A DNA stretch of 64,000 nt, from assembly GCA_963714125.1 (NCBI GenBank), contig OY970234.1:620001-684000 (forward strand), in the 5' to 3' direction. This stretch comes from CAWCAW01 sp963714125 (GTDB taxonomy: Bacteria > Actinomycetota > Acidimicrobiia > Acidimicrobiales > UBA8190). The position numbers and the translations under genes are program-made. The notes below the pieces were generated by a model. It searched no databases. It was not told where the DNA came from and was given only the letters and a program-made list of their open reading frames with translations. Positions 53,575 to 61,346 of the stretch are shown here, one piece after another (the stretch's first letter is position 1; each line of letters starts with the position of its first letter).

Positions 53575-55927
53575 CATGACCGTCGTCAACCTGGTCGACA
53601 ATGACGAAGGCGCCCGGCTTGACCACGCCCGCAATTGGCTCGACCGCCAGGCCCCAGAACTCTCGAGCAAAGGCTTTCTTTCCCGCCGTCAGGCCATGGG
53701 AGCGCTCGCCACCCTGGTGGTGGTCGTCATTGGCGTGGCATTGTTTCCACGTCCTTCGGGCGTGGCCATCGTCGCGTTACTCACCGCCGTCTACGTGGCC
53801 ATCATGACCAATCGCGTGGCGATGACATTGGCATCGTTGCGGCGACCGAACCTCATGGTCGTGAGCGATGAAGACGCGCTGCGTGTACCGGACAACGAGT
53901 TGCCCATCTACACGATCCTGGTGCCTCTCTACCATGAGGCGGCCGTGGTGCCTCAACTGGCGATGAATCTCCGAGCGCTCAAATATCCCGTTGACCGCCT
54001 TGACATCAAATTCCTAGTCGAACACGACGATGTCGACACGCTCAGCGCTTTACTGGCAAATGGCGCCGACCAGTTCGACGTGGTGGTGGTGCCTGACGGT
54101 GCGCCCCGCACGAAGCCAAAGGCTCTCAACTATGGGCTCACCATGGCGAGGGGGGACCTGGTCACCATTTTCGATGCCGAGGACCGTCCCGACCCGCTGC
54201 AACTGCGTAAGGCCGTGGTGGCCTTTCAGCGAGCACCCGCCGAGGTGGGTTGTTTGCAAGCCCGCCTCGAGTACTGGAATGTCGAGCAGAACATCATCAC
54301 CCGCTGGTTCGGCATCGAATACTTGCAGTGGTTTCGCCTTCTCCTGCCCGGCCTCGCCGCCAGTGATTCACCGGTGCCGTTAGGCGGTACGTCCAATCAC
54401 ATCCGCCGTGACCTGCTCGAAGATGTGGGGGCGTGGGATCCCCACAATGTGACCGAGGATGCCGACCTGGGCATCCGGTTCCGCCGAGCGGGGATCCGGT
54501 GTGCGGTCCTCGATTCGACCACCTGGGAAGAGGCCAATTCGGATTATGTGAACTGGAACAACCAACGCTCGCGTTGGTACAAGGGCTATCTCCAAACGTG
54601 GATAGTCCACATGCGCAGACCACGTGTCCTCCTCGATCAGCTCGGTTGGCGGGGATGGTTCGAGTTCAATGCCTTTGTGGGCGGCACGCCCCTGTTGTCT
54701 GCCCTCAATCTTGTTTTTTGGGCGCTTACGATCGCGTGGTTCACCGGTCACGTCGAGGTGGTGCGTGAGCTGTTCCCCGCAGCCGTCTACTACCCGGCCT
54801 TGTTCTGCTTTGTGTTCGGCAACCTGGCCATGGTGTATCTGTACATGATCAGCGCGCGGCTCTCCAAAGTCCCTTCGCTCGTGTGGGTGTCGGCCTTGGT
54901 CCCGCTGTACTGGTTGATGATGGGCGTTGCCGCGTTGAAGGCGCTCTGGCAACTCGTTGTGAGTCGGACCCTATGGGAGAAGACCGTGCACGGTCTGACC
55001 GGTGACAGCGTGCATGCCGATCTCGACTATTCGACCGGCGTGATTCGAGAATCACCGGCGGCGCCCTTTGAAAGCCCGGGGCCACCGGTACGTGCGCTGA
55101 AGATTATTTCAGGACGTAGCCCGGAGGCAGCGCGCCAGCCCCGGCGGCCGGCTGCCGTCGGCACGGCTTTGCAAGTTGTCGGAGCGATCTTGATCATCTT
55201 CGTGCTCTACGTCGTCATTCTGGCTGGTGTGGGCAGCCCGAGACCGACCAGCAGCAGCGCATTCGGGAAGACCCTGGCGTCACGTCCGCCGGCTGGTGCC
55301 GCCATGGCGCGCATTGAGATTCCTCGTGCAGGAATCGACCAAATCGTGGTCGAAGGCGCCACGCCGGGGACGTTGAATCAGCATGTTGGACACGTGAGTA
55401 GTACCGCCCTTCCGGGCATGCGCGGTACTGCCGTCGTCGTCGGCCATCGCGTCGGGTTCGGAGCTGGATTTGCTGACCTGTTTCGCGTTCGGGCCGGACA
55501 AGACGTGATTGTCGATATTGCCGGCGGCCAGGTCCGCTACCGAGTGATGTCGACCGTGGTGCAGACGAATCGGGAGCTGGCGTTGGCGCCACCCTCTGGT
55601 TCTCATCTGGTGCTTGTGACCAATGCCGGGGGATGGGACCTGAGTTCATTGCTCGTGGTACGGGCCAGTCTGGTTTCTTCGACACGCCCCCCTTTCAGCC
55701 CGGCGCCGGGTTCGCATGTTGAGCACGTTGCCATTGCCGGCGTCAGCTACAGGGCGGCGGGGATGTCATTGCTCTGGCTTGCCCTCGCCGTCGTCGCCGT
55801 GATGGCCGCACTGGCCTTGCGTCGCCGCTCGGGTTGGTGGGGGGCCGTTTTGCTGGCGCCAGTACTTGTGGCCGCCGTTTGCGAAGTCTGCCTGTACGGA
55901 GGCCACGCGCTTCCCCTGACCTTTTGA
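53564..55927 (+). CDS. GT2 glycosyltransferase fused to a degenerate sortase domain
   Basis: The 787-residue membrane protein has two N-terminal helices, a processive-type GT2 domain (about 105-350) with YTILVPLYHE, the metal-binding DAED, the acceptor-site TED in NVTEDADLG and QRSRWYKG (QxxRW), then three to four helices to about 475. A further helix (about 545) leads to a sortase barrel (about 575-710): ARIEIPRAGIDQIVVEG, VVVGHRVGFGAGFADLFRV, HLVLVTNAGGW, LLVVRASLV, and a last helix pair. The sortase part keeps His but has Asn instead of the catalytic Cys (LVTNAG) and lacks the Arg. The enzyme should polymerise or extend a glycan; the sortase part may hold a protein partner. I know no such fusion described. 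Confidence 0.85.
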   Translation: MALDMTVVNLVDNDEGARLDHARNWLDRQAPELSSKGFLSRRQAMGALATLVVVVIGVALFPRPSGVAIVALLTAVYVAIMTNRVAMTLASLRRPNLMVVSDEDALRVPDNELPIYTILVPLYHEAAVVPQLAMNLRALKYPVDRLDIKFLVEHDDVDTLSALLANGADQFDVVVVPDGAPRTKPKALNYGLTMARGDLVTIFDAEDRPDPLQLRKAVVAFQRAPAEVGCLQARLEYWNVEQNIITRWFGIEYLQWFRLLLPGLAASDSPVPLGGTSNHIRRDLLEDVGAWDPHNVTEDADLGIRFRRAGIRCAVLDSTTWEEANSDYVNWNNQRSRWYKGYLQTWIVHMRRPRVLLDQLGWRGWFEFNAFVGGTPLLSALNLVFWALTIAWFTGHVEVVRELFPAAVYYPALFCFVFGNLAMVYLYMISARLSKVPSLVWVSALVPLYWLMMGVAALKALWQLVVSRTLWEKTVHGLTGDSVHADLDYSTGVIRESPAAPFESPGPPVRALKIISGRSPEAARQPRRPAAVGTALQVVGAILIIFVLYVVILAGVGSPRPTSSSAFGKTLASRPPAGAAMARIEIPRAGIDQIVVEGATPGTLNQHVGHVSSTALPGMRGTAVVVGHRVGFGAGFADLFRVRAGQDVIVDIAGGQVRYRVMSTVVQTNRELALAPPSGSHLVLVTNAGGWDLSSLLVVRASLVSSTRPPFSPAPGSHVEHVAIAGVSYRAAGMSLLWLALAVVAVMAALALRRRSGWWGAVLLAPVLVAAVCEVCLYGGHALPLTF

Positions 55928-55983
55928 GCACACTCCTGGTCCGTTGCGTTGGACATGGGGGTGGCGCGAATTCGATTAAATAT

Positions 55984-56011
55984 GACTTGTTGCATCGGAG
56001 TTATAGGAATA
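55984..56011 (+). promoter_or_regulatory. 28-bp shared regulatory motif (copy A)
   Basis: GACTTG, four bases (TTGC), ATCGGA, G, TTATAGG, A, ATA. It lies five bases before a short upstream ORF and 163 bases before the TauD-type gene. Two other copies: 57336-57363 and, reversed, 13051-13078. Confidence 0.7.
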
Positions 56012-56016
56012 CTCTG

Positions 56017-56073
56017 GTGCGGGTGCACTCTGCGCCACATCGCCGAACTGATGGGCAACCGCGCTGTCGTTAA
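56017..56073 (+). CDS. Putative 18-residue leader peptide ending in Arg-Cys-Arg
   Basis: The short ORF starts at a GTG five bases after motif copy A, reads VRVHSAPHRRTDGQPRCR and stops at TAA. Its Cys codon is in the 5' arm of a perfect hairpin (56060-56080). No binding site precedes it, so it would be translated from a near-leaderless mRNA. It resembles in layout the Cys-containing leader peptides that control actinobacterial sulfur genes. Expression is not proven. Confidence 0.45.
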   Translation: MRVHSAPHRRTDGQPRCR

Positions 56074-56080
56074 CAGCGCG
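56060..56080 (+). promoter_or_regulatory. Hairpin overlapping the leader-peptide stop
   Basis: CGCGCTGT and ACAGCGCG form a perfect 8-bp stem with the loop CGTTA. The leader's Cys codon and its stop codon fall within it, so a ribosome stalled at Cys would disrupt it: an attenuator-like arrangement. Confidence 0.5.
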
Positions 56081-56173
56081 CCGGTTCCTGCGGCTCATGC
56101 GGAGACTTGGCGGGGCTGGCCCAAGTCTCATCGCACTCAGGATTGGATTGAACGAAAGTAGAGGAGAACAACA

Positions 56174-57106
56174 GTGGTTGTAAGCGACAGCCTCTTGGCC
56201 ACGAAAACGGGCGTCAAGGCACTCACCCCTCGCATCGGGGCGGTGCTGACGGGAGTCGACCTCAACGGAGCGCTTTCCGACGCGGAGGTAGACGGGATTC
56301 GAGCTGCCATCCTTGCTCACAGAGTGGTGTTCATCCGAGACCAGCATCTCGACGCGACTGGCCAGACCTCCTTTGCCCGCCGCCTCGGCAAGGTCACTCG
56401 TGCCCATCCGACCTTGCCGGCGAGCCCCGAATCACCAGCGCTCTTTGACCTCGACTCGCGCGGCGGGTCGGCGGCCAACCATTGGCATACCGATGTGACC
56501 TTCGTTGAACGACCGCCGATGTTTTCCGTATTGCGCGCTATCACCATCCCCGATATTGGGGGCGATACCCTGTGGGCCAACACGGTCGCCGCCTACCAGG
56601 ACCTTCGCCCGAGCATCCGAATCCTGGCGGACGAGCTGCGGGCTGTACATACCAACGGGCAGGATTACGGGCGTGCTGACGTCGCCCAGGCCAACGGTCG
56701 GGTACGGCCCGAGCAGCTCGAGCACCTCAAGCAGTTCGTCTCGACCGTCTACGAGACCGAACACCCAGTCGTAAGGGTTCATGAAGAGACGGGTGAAAGG
56801 GCCCTCCTTCTGGGTGGTTTCGCCCAGAAGCTCGTTGGCCATAGCTCGTCGGAATCGGTTGACATCTTGCGAACACTGCAGTCCTACGTCACGCGTCCGG
56901 AAAACACCGTCCGCTGGCACTGGCGCCAAGGCGACGTTGCGGTGTGGGACAACCGCGCCACCCAGCACTATGCCATCTACGACTATGGGACCAGGCATCG
57001 CCGCGTCGAACGGATCACGACCGCTGGCGTGGTGCCGGTCGGACTCGACGGTCGGCTGAGCATGGCCCTCCAAGGAAGCGACGCGCACTACTACTTCGAG
57101 GACTGA
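56174..57106 (+). CDS. TauD/TfdA-type 2-oxoglutarate dioxygenase
   Basis: The 310-residue Fe(II)/2-oxoglutarate enzyme has the facial triad: HWHTDVTF (HxD) and the late His, with the oxoglutarate Arg, in YDYGTRHRRVER. It fits taurine/alkylsulfonate or phenoxyacetate dioxygenases; LTGVDLNGALSD and HRVVFIRDQHL are typical of TauD. The neighbour cysteine dioxygenase and the shared motif favour release of sulfite from a sulfonate. The GTG start has GAGGAG seven bases upstream. It is cytoplasmic. Confidence 0.85.
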   Translation: MVVSDSLLATKTGVKALTPRIGAVLTGVDLNGALSDAEVDGIRAAILAHRVVFIRDQHLDATGQTSFARRLGKVTRAHPTLPASPESPALFDLDSRGGSAANHWHTDVTFVERPPMFSVLRAITIPDIGGDTLWANTVAAYQDLRPSIRILADELRAVHTNGQDYGRADVAQANGRVRPEQLEHLKQFVSTVYETEHPVVRVHEETGERALLLGGFAQKLVGHSSSESVDILRTLQSYVTRPENTVRWHWRQGDVAVWDNRATQHYAIYDYGTRHRRVERITTAGVVPVGLDGRLSMALQGSDAHYYFED

Positions 57107-57335
57107 ACTTTTGCGCCGACATGGCCGGGTTCGCTGACACCCCCCATACCGGTAGCAGGGCCAGGCAAGCCCAACAAGGGCGCGAAAACGGTTCCCTTCG
57201 TCGTTCTGACAGAGGTCGTCGCAGCCGAGGTTCGAAATCTTCGTCGACAGCGTCGCACCGTCCCGCCGGATAATGGAGCCGTCCGGGCAGCGGGCAACGG
57301 TCGGGCGCCGAGGCCACCCGAAATTCCTCAAACAT
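57107..57335. other. Gap after the dioxygenase gene
   Basis: No gene is recognisable. Together with the motif and leader region up to 57512 it forms a 406-base interval without a long gene; the regulatory elements are listed separately. Confidence 0.4.
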
Positions 57336-57363
57336 GACTTGTCCTATCGGATTTATAGGGATA
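57336..57363 (+). promoter_or_regulatory. 28-bp shared regulatory motif (copy B)
   Basis: GACTTG, four bases (TCCT), ATCGGA, T, TTATAGG, G, ATA. The TATAGG at 57354-57359 is correctly placed to be the -10 of a leaderless transcript starting at the ATG at 57366. Confidence 0.7.
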
Positions 57364-57365
57364 AG

Positions 57366-57449
57366 ATGATGGCCATGGACGTGCGGACTCCGTTGAGGGC
57401 AACCCAGGGTGAGGTCATCTTCCTGGTATTCGACGACCACTGTTGTTGA
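57366..57449 (+). CDS. Putative 27-residue leader peptide ending in His-Cys-Cys
   Basis: The ORF starts with ATGATG two bases after motif copy B and ends CAC TGT TGT TGA, that is with two Cys codons directly before the stop. It lies 63 bases upstream of the cysteine dioxygenase gene. There is no room for a binding site, so leaderless translation is expected. Leaderless Cys-rich leaders controlling sulfur genes are known in mycobacteria; this one would report cysteine supply to a cysteine-degrading enzyme (inference). Confidence 0.55.
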   Translation: MMAMDVRTPLRATQGEVIFLVFDDHCC

Positions 57450-57464
57450 ACGGCGCGATTTCCC

Positions 57465-57479
57465 GCGGCTGAACGCCGC
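57465..57479 (+). promoter_or_regulatory. Short GC hairpin downstream of the Cys-Cys leader
   Basis: GCGGC-TGAAC-GCCGC is followed by TTT. The CGGCG at 57451-57455, next to the leader stop, could pair instead with CGCCG at 57474-57478, giving a mutually exclusive pair as in attenuators. Confidence 0.4.
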
Positions 57480-57512
57480 TTTCCGGCTCGCTCGTTAAAT
57501 CGGAGGTCTTCC

Positions 57513-58112
57513 ATGTCTGCCAGTCCAGCTCGCTTTGACGCGCTCACGCCGAGCGTCTCCCCTGTCATCGACATATTCAAAAACCAGAGAGGTGGGCGCG
57601 CCGCTCACCCCGCGCAAGGCAAGCCGAGCGACGAGGTCCTGTCGGGCGATGCCCTGATGGTCATCGCCGAAGGATTGGCCCAGTCCGTGCCAAGTTCTGG
57701 GCACCGGTGGACGGGGGTCGCCGGAAGCCACTACGCGCCCCTCCTCGACACTGAGCTCTATGACGCCTGGCTGATCGTCTGGTCACCGGATTCGATGCTC
57801 GACCTTCATGATCATGGGGAGTCGGTGGGCGCAGTTGTCGTGGCCGTTGGCCGGCTTGTCGAGGGTCATGGGGCCCGGTGGGTCGACGGCCCGCTCCGCA
57901 CACGGACGCTAAGCGCCGGTGGTGGGTGCATTGTCCCCACATGGCCGGTCCAGACGATTTCGAATCCTGGTCCCGAAAGAGCGTTGAGTGTGCACATCTA
58001 TTCGCCTCCCGTGCGCTCGACGACCCTCCATGTCCCACAGCCAAAGGGCCTCTCGAGGCCCGCTCACAAAGGCCAAAGTCACCTGGCCTTGTTCAAGGAG
58101 GCAGCGACGTGA
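57513..58112 (+). CDS. Cysteine dioxygenase, type I (cupin)
   Basis: The 199-residue cupin has the iron-binding HxH in LDLHDHGESVGAVVVAVG and the third His in LSVHIYSPP, with Tyr after it as in cysteine dioxygenases; the cross-linking Cys of eukaryotic enzymes is replaced by Gly (AVGRLVEG), as is usual in bacteria. It oxidises L-cysteine to cysteine sulfinate in the cytoplasm. CGGAGGTCTTCC precedes the ATG. The neighbouring TauD-type gene and leader point to sulfur metabolism. A rhodanese gene, often the next gene in other genomes, is not seen. Confidence 0.85.
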   Translation: MSASPARFDALTPSVSPVIDIFKNQRGGRAAHPAQGKPSDEVLSGDALMVIAEGLAQSVPSSGHRWTGVAGSHYAPLLDTELYDAWLIVWSPDSMLDLHDHGESVGAVVVAVGRLVEGHGARWVDGPLRTRTLSAGGGCIVPTWPVQTISNPGPERALSVHIYSPPVRSTTLHVPQPKGLSRPAHKGQSHLALFKEAAT

Positions 58113-58452
58113 CCCTCAACCCCTCGGGCCACGTCGCGCTCGACCTCCCCGCCAGGAGCCGTGCCCGGATGCCCCTCCGGCACGACGTGGGATAGGGCCG
58201 GCGTCGGCGAACAACACGACGTGCCGACGTCGGCCCTGGCTCCGCGGCTACGCGCTGTTCCCCCTTGTCCACGACCCCGACCTCGTCGGGGGCTGATCGG
58301 TGCACTCCAGGCTTGGGTTGCCGTGCTCGGTCCGGCGGCAGCGACCGACAATGCCCGTGAGGCCCTCGAAGATCAACGACGAGCCGAGCTTGAGATCCAG
58401 CGTCTGGAGGCGCGCTTGACCATAACGAGGCGAGCCTCGAACTCAGCGTGAG
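58113..58452. other. Gene-poor gap after cysteine dioxygenase
   Basis: No confident gene. An ORF ending at 58451 finishes with a helical segment (REALEDQRRAELEIQRLEAR) that looks protein-like, but its start region is Pro/Arg-rich and atypical; it could be the remnant of a longer gene. A GTG at 58109 overlapping the dioxygenase stop opens only 28 codons. Confidence 0.35.
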
Positions 58453-59706
58453 TCAGGAATTGAGGAAGAAGACAAACGTCTTGGTCACGCTCTGGGTCGA
58501 GTTGTGCGAGGTTGCCTCGACAGTGAAGTTGTAGATCGTCGATGTCGAGTCACTCTTCTTCGCCTTACCCTTGACCAACCCGGCTTTGGTCACCTTTAAG
58601 CCCTTGGGTAGGCCGCCCATGTAGGTCCATTTGTAGGGAGCGGTACCTCCTGCCGCCTGGAGCTGCACCTTGTAGTGCGTGCCCATCTCCGCCGACGGGA
58701 GCGCCGTGGTCGTGATCTGAAGACCGACCACGGGCTCGTAGAGATAGGCGTTGCCAAGCTGATCGGCCGCGGCGCAGAACGAGGCTGTCGAGCACGAGAT
58801 GGACTGAATGGAGCTGTCATAGCTAAGGACGTCGGCACCCGACCACACCCCGCTGGCGTCGCTGTACACGTCCCCGTTCTCGTCAGAGGCGATGCACATG
58901 GTGCTCGATCCACAAGAGACAGCGAGCAAGCCTTCATCGAATATCGAGGTAGCCACGGCGACGGGGCTTGACCATGAGGTGCCGTTGTAGGTGAGGACGT
59001 ATCCAGCGGTAGTGGCGGCAACGCAGAATGAGGACGTAGGGCACGACACCTGCTCTACGAACCCGAGAGTCGCCGACACCGATTGTGACGACCAGCTGGT
59101 TCCCTTGTAGGTAAAGAGGCTGAACCTGGCATCGGCGGCGACACACAGCGACGCACTCGCGCACGACACGGAGGTGAAGTTGTTGGTGCTGTCGATGTTG
59201 TCAGGGCCTGACCACGTGCCGTTATAGGTAAAGACGTTGCCATCCTCGTCGACAGCCGCGCAGAAGGGCCCACTGGTACACGACACGGCGTCGATCGTAT
59301 TGGTACCGTCAATGTTGTCCGGAGCCGACCACGACGTGCCCGCAAAAGTCAGTGCGTTTCCCTCACCGTCAACGGCTACACAGAACGTCTTTGAGGCGCA
59401 CGAGACGTCGAAGAGGATATTGCCAGGGTCGACATCCTGTGGCCCCGACCATGACGTGCCGTTGTACGTATACGCGTTTCCGTTGTCACCGACCCCCACG
59501 CAGAAGTTGGTGACGTTGGGCGGGCACGAAACCTGGTCCGCACCCACCGATGTGGGCCCCAGCCACGTCGTCGTGGCCCCCGCCGCAGCGGAGCCCACGC
59601 CGATAAGGGCGGCTGAGGCCAGTGCGCACGCCAGGATCATCCCGGGCGCCCGCCGTAGCACTCGCCATTGTCTTGCCCGCAACGCTTGCCGACGACCAAA
59701 CATCAT
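58453..59706 (-). CDS. Secreted seven-repeat propeller protein
   Basis: The 417-residue protein has a signal peptide (MILACALASAALIGVGSAAAGA) and seven repeats of about 40-45 residues with the pattern VSC-x(4-6)-FC-V/A-A-x-D-x-x-G-N-x-x-x-Y-x-G-T-x-W-S, each with two Cys likely forming a disulfide; seven such units suggest a closed beta-propeller. A C-terminal putative-Ig domain follows (ALPSAEMGTHYKVQLQAAGG, GGLPKGLKV). It should be an extracellular binding protein. There is no anchor. The family is common in this kind of actinobacterium, but its ligand is unknown. It is transcribed towards cysteine dioxygenase. Confidence 0.8.
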   Translation of the reverse strand: MMFGRRQALRARQWRVLRRAPGMILACALASAALIGVGSAAAGATTTWLGPTSVGADQVSCPPNVTNFCVGVGDNGNAYTYNGTSWSGPQDVDPGNILFDVSCASKTFCVAVDGEGNALTFAGTSWSAPDNIDGTNTIDAVSCTSGPFCAAVDEDGNVFTYNGTWSGPDNIDSTNNFTSVSCASASLCVAADARFSLFTYKGTSWSSQSVSATLGFVEQVSCPTSSFCVAATTAGYVLTYNGTSWSSPVAVATSIFDEGLLAVSCGSSTMCIASDENGDVYSDASGVWSGADVLSYDSSIQSISCSTASFCAAADQLGNAYLYEPVVGLQITTTALPSAEMGTHYKVQLQAAGGTAPYKWTYMGGLPKGLKVTKAGLVKGKAKKSDSTSTIYNFTVEATSHNSTQSVTKTFVFFLNS

Positions 59707-59888
59707 CTACCTCCTGCCCGCAGCCCCCGTTGACGTCAGTATTGTCCGCAAGCCGTGGTGACGCCACCCTCAATAATGAGGTTGCTGGCGCTCGCACGAC
59801 TCCGTTTGTCGTCTTCGGATGGACTTCTCTTTTCGACAGCATGACGGGCTACCCCTCCAGGTGTCTGTAGCGAAGGCGACAGTGGAAA

Positions 59889-59904
59889 TGTGTCCGTGGA
59901 CACA
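59889..59904. promoter_or_regulatory. Perfect short palindrome TGTGTCC-GT-GGACACA
   Basis: Seven-base inverted repeats with a two-base spacer lie in the 260-base gap between the propeller gene and the ABC ATPase gene. It may be an operator for the propeller gene or a short terminator for the ABC operon. Confidence 0.4.
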
Positions 59905-59966
59905 AAGGGCAATGGCCAATAGGAGTGGCGGAACGTGGAAAAACGAGGCAGAACTTGTGGCTGTGT

Positions 59967-61319
59967 TCAGGCGACCGCACCGCGGTTCGCTTCGAGCTTC
60001 AGTTGGCCGGTGTTGGCATCAAAATCGTAGAGCTCGCCGTAGCGTCCCCAGTCGATGGCGAGGTCCAGTTGTTGGCGGGCCTCGTCTTGGGAGAACCCGC
60101 GCCGGAGAAGGTCGAAGAAGAAACCGTCGCCGAGGGTGCCGTCTTGGGTGGCCTCCAAACTGCTGAAGATGGCGCGCACGAGAGGAGCCCTTGTCTTCGC
60201 CAACCGTGCGAATATCGCCTTCGAGGTGTCGATATCGGCCTCCACAAAACGTCGCCCTTCGTCGGTCAGCTCGATATCGGCGTCTTCGACGATGGCGAGC
60301 CCGAGCAATTGGGCCGCATCGACGAGAGGTAACAGGTCCTCGACGTCAAAGGTCAACCGTTGTGCCAATACGGGAAGGTCTTCCCGCCCGCCGTGCGCGT
60401 CCAGGATTTCAAGGAGGCCTGCCATACCTCCCACCGACGCGGCCGGCAGCGGCGTCTCGGTGGGAGACGACGTGGTCTCAGGTGTCTCGCTCCACACATG
60501 AGACGGGGCTCGGCCGTCGCCCCCGGTCATGATGCTGTAGATCTGGTCGACCAGTGTTTGCGACGCCTCACTGTGACGATCCCGAGGCCGCGCTAGCCCG
60601 CAGTCGATCTCGGTGCGGATGCGGCCCGGATTGGTTCCGAGGACGAAGATTCGGTCGGCGAGGATGACCGCCTCCTCGATGTTGTGAGTCACGATGAGCA
60701 TGGCCCTGGTGGGAAAGTCCTCGGCGTTCCAAAGTCGCAGGAGCTCGCTGCGGAGGTTCTCGGCGGTAAGCACATCGAGGGCCGAAAAGGGCTCGTCCAT
60801 GAGGAGGGCGTCGGGTTCCACCACCAGCGCTCTGGCGAATCCCACCCGCTGACGCATCCCACCGGAGAGTTCCTTGGGATAGGCGGACTCAAAACCGTCG
60901 AGCCCGATCCGGTCAATGGCCTGTATGGCGCGTTCGCGTCGCTCGCTCGGGGGGACGCCTTTGGCTTCCAGCCCGATCTCGACGTTCTGGAGGACGGTGA
61001 GCCATGGAAGGAGGGCGAAGCTTTGGAAGACCATGGCCACGCCCGGGTTGGCGCCGGTCACGGGCTTGCCTCGGTAGGTGATCTTCCCCGAACTCGGAGC
61101 GATGAGGCCGGCGATGCATCGCAGCAGCGTGCTCTTGCCGCTGCCGGACTTGCCGAGCAGTGCCACGATCTCGCCCCTTTTGAGCGCGAAGGAGATGTCG
61201 TCGAGCACGGGCAAGGCGCTGCCGTCGGGTGACGTGAACGCCTTCGAGACATGAGAGACCTCGAGGATCGTTTCGGTTTGCGCACCGGCATGGGTCCGGG
61301 ACTCGTGCGCTGTAGGCAT
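59967..61319 (-). CDS. NitT/TauT-type ABC ATPase with C-terminal AAA-associated domain
   Basis: From MPTAHES (AGGGAG eight bases upstream) the protein is 450 residues. The first 260 form an ABC ATPase: LLGKSGSGKSTLLRCIAG, LSGGMRQRVGFARAL, ALLMDEPFSALD, VTHNIEEAVILADRIFVLG, as in nitrate/sulfonate/taurine importers. After a linker comes a winged-helix-like AAA-associated domain (about 305-440: LLEILDAHGGREDLPVLAQR ... ELTDEGRRFVEADI ... LDLAIDWGRYGELYDFD). It drives the double permease encoded just upstream. No binding-protein gene is adjacent. Sulfonate uptake would fit the nearby TauD-type gene, but the substrate is not determined. Confidence 0.88.
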   Translation of the reverse strand: MPTAHESRTHAGAQTETILEVSHVSKAFTSPDGSALPVLDDISFALKRGEIVALLGKSGSGKSTLLRCIAGLIAPSSGKITYRGKPVTGANPGVAMVFQSFALLPWLTVLQNVEIGLEAKGVPPSERRERAIQAIDRIGLDGFESAYPKELSGGMRQRVGFARALVVEPDALLMDEPFSALDVLTAENLRSELLRLWNAEDFPTRAMLIVTHNIEEAVILADRIFVLGTNPGRIRTEIDCGLARPRDRHSEASQTLVDQIYSIMTGGDGRAPSHVWSETPETTSSPTETPLPAASVGGMAGLLEILDAHGGREDLPVLAQRLTFDVEDLLPLVDAAQLLGLAIVEDADIELTDEGRRFVEADIDTSKAIFARLAKTRAPLVRAIFSSLEATQDGTLGDGFFFDLLRRGFSQDEARQQLDLAIDWGRYGELYDFDANTGQLKLEANRGAVA

Positions 61320-61346
61320 GATTCGCTCCCTATCGGTCATGGTTGC

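Noticed and set aside
48637..55927. Active sortase pair attaching LPxTG proteins
   Set aside because: Both sortase-like barrels lack the catalytic Cys and Arg, and no LPxTG-type signals were seen in the locus.
58161..58451. 96-codon plus-strand ORF after cysteine dioxygenase
   Set aside because: Only its last third looks protein-like and there is no binding site; kept as a possible remnant, not called as a gene.
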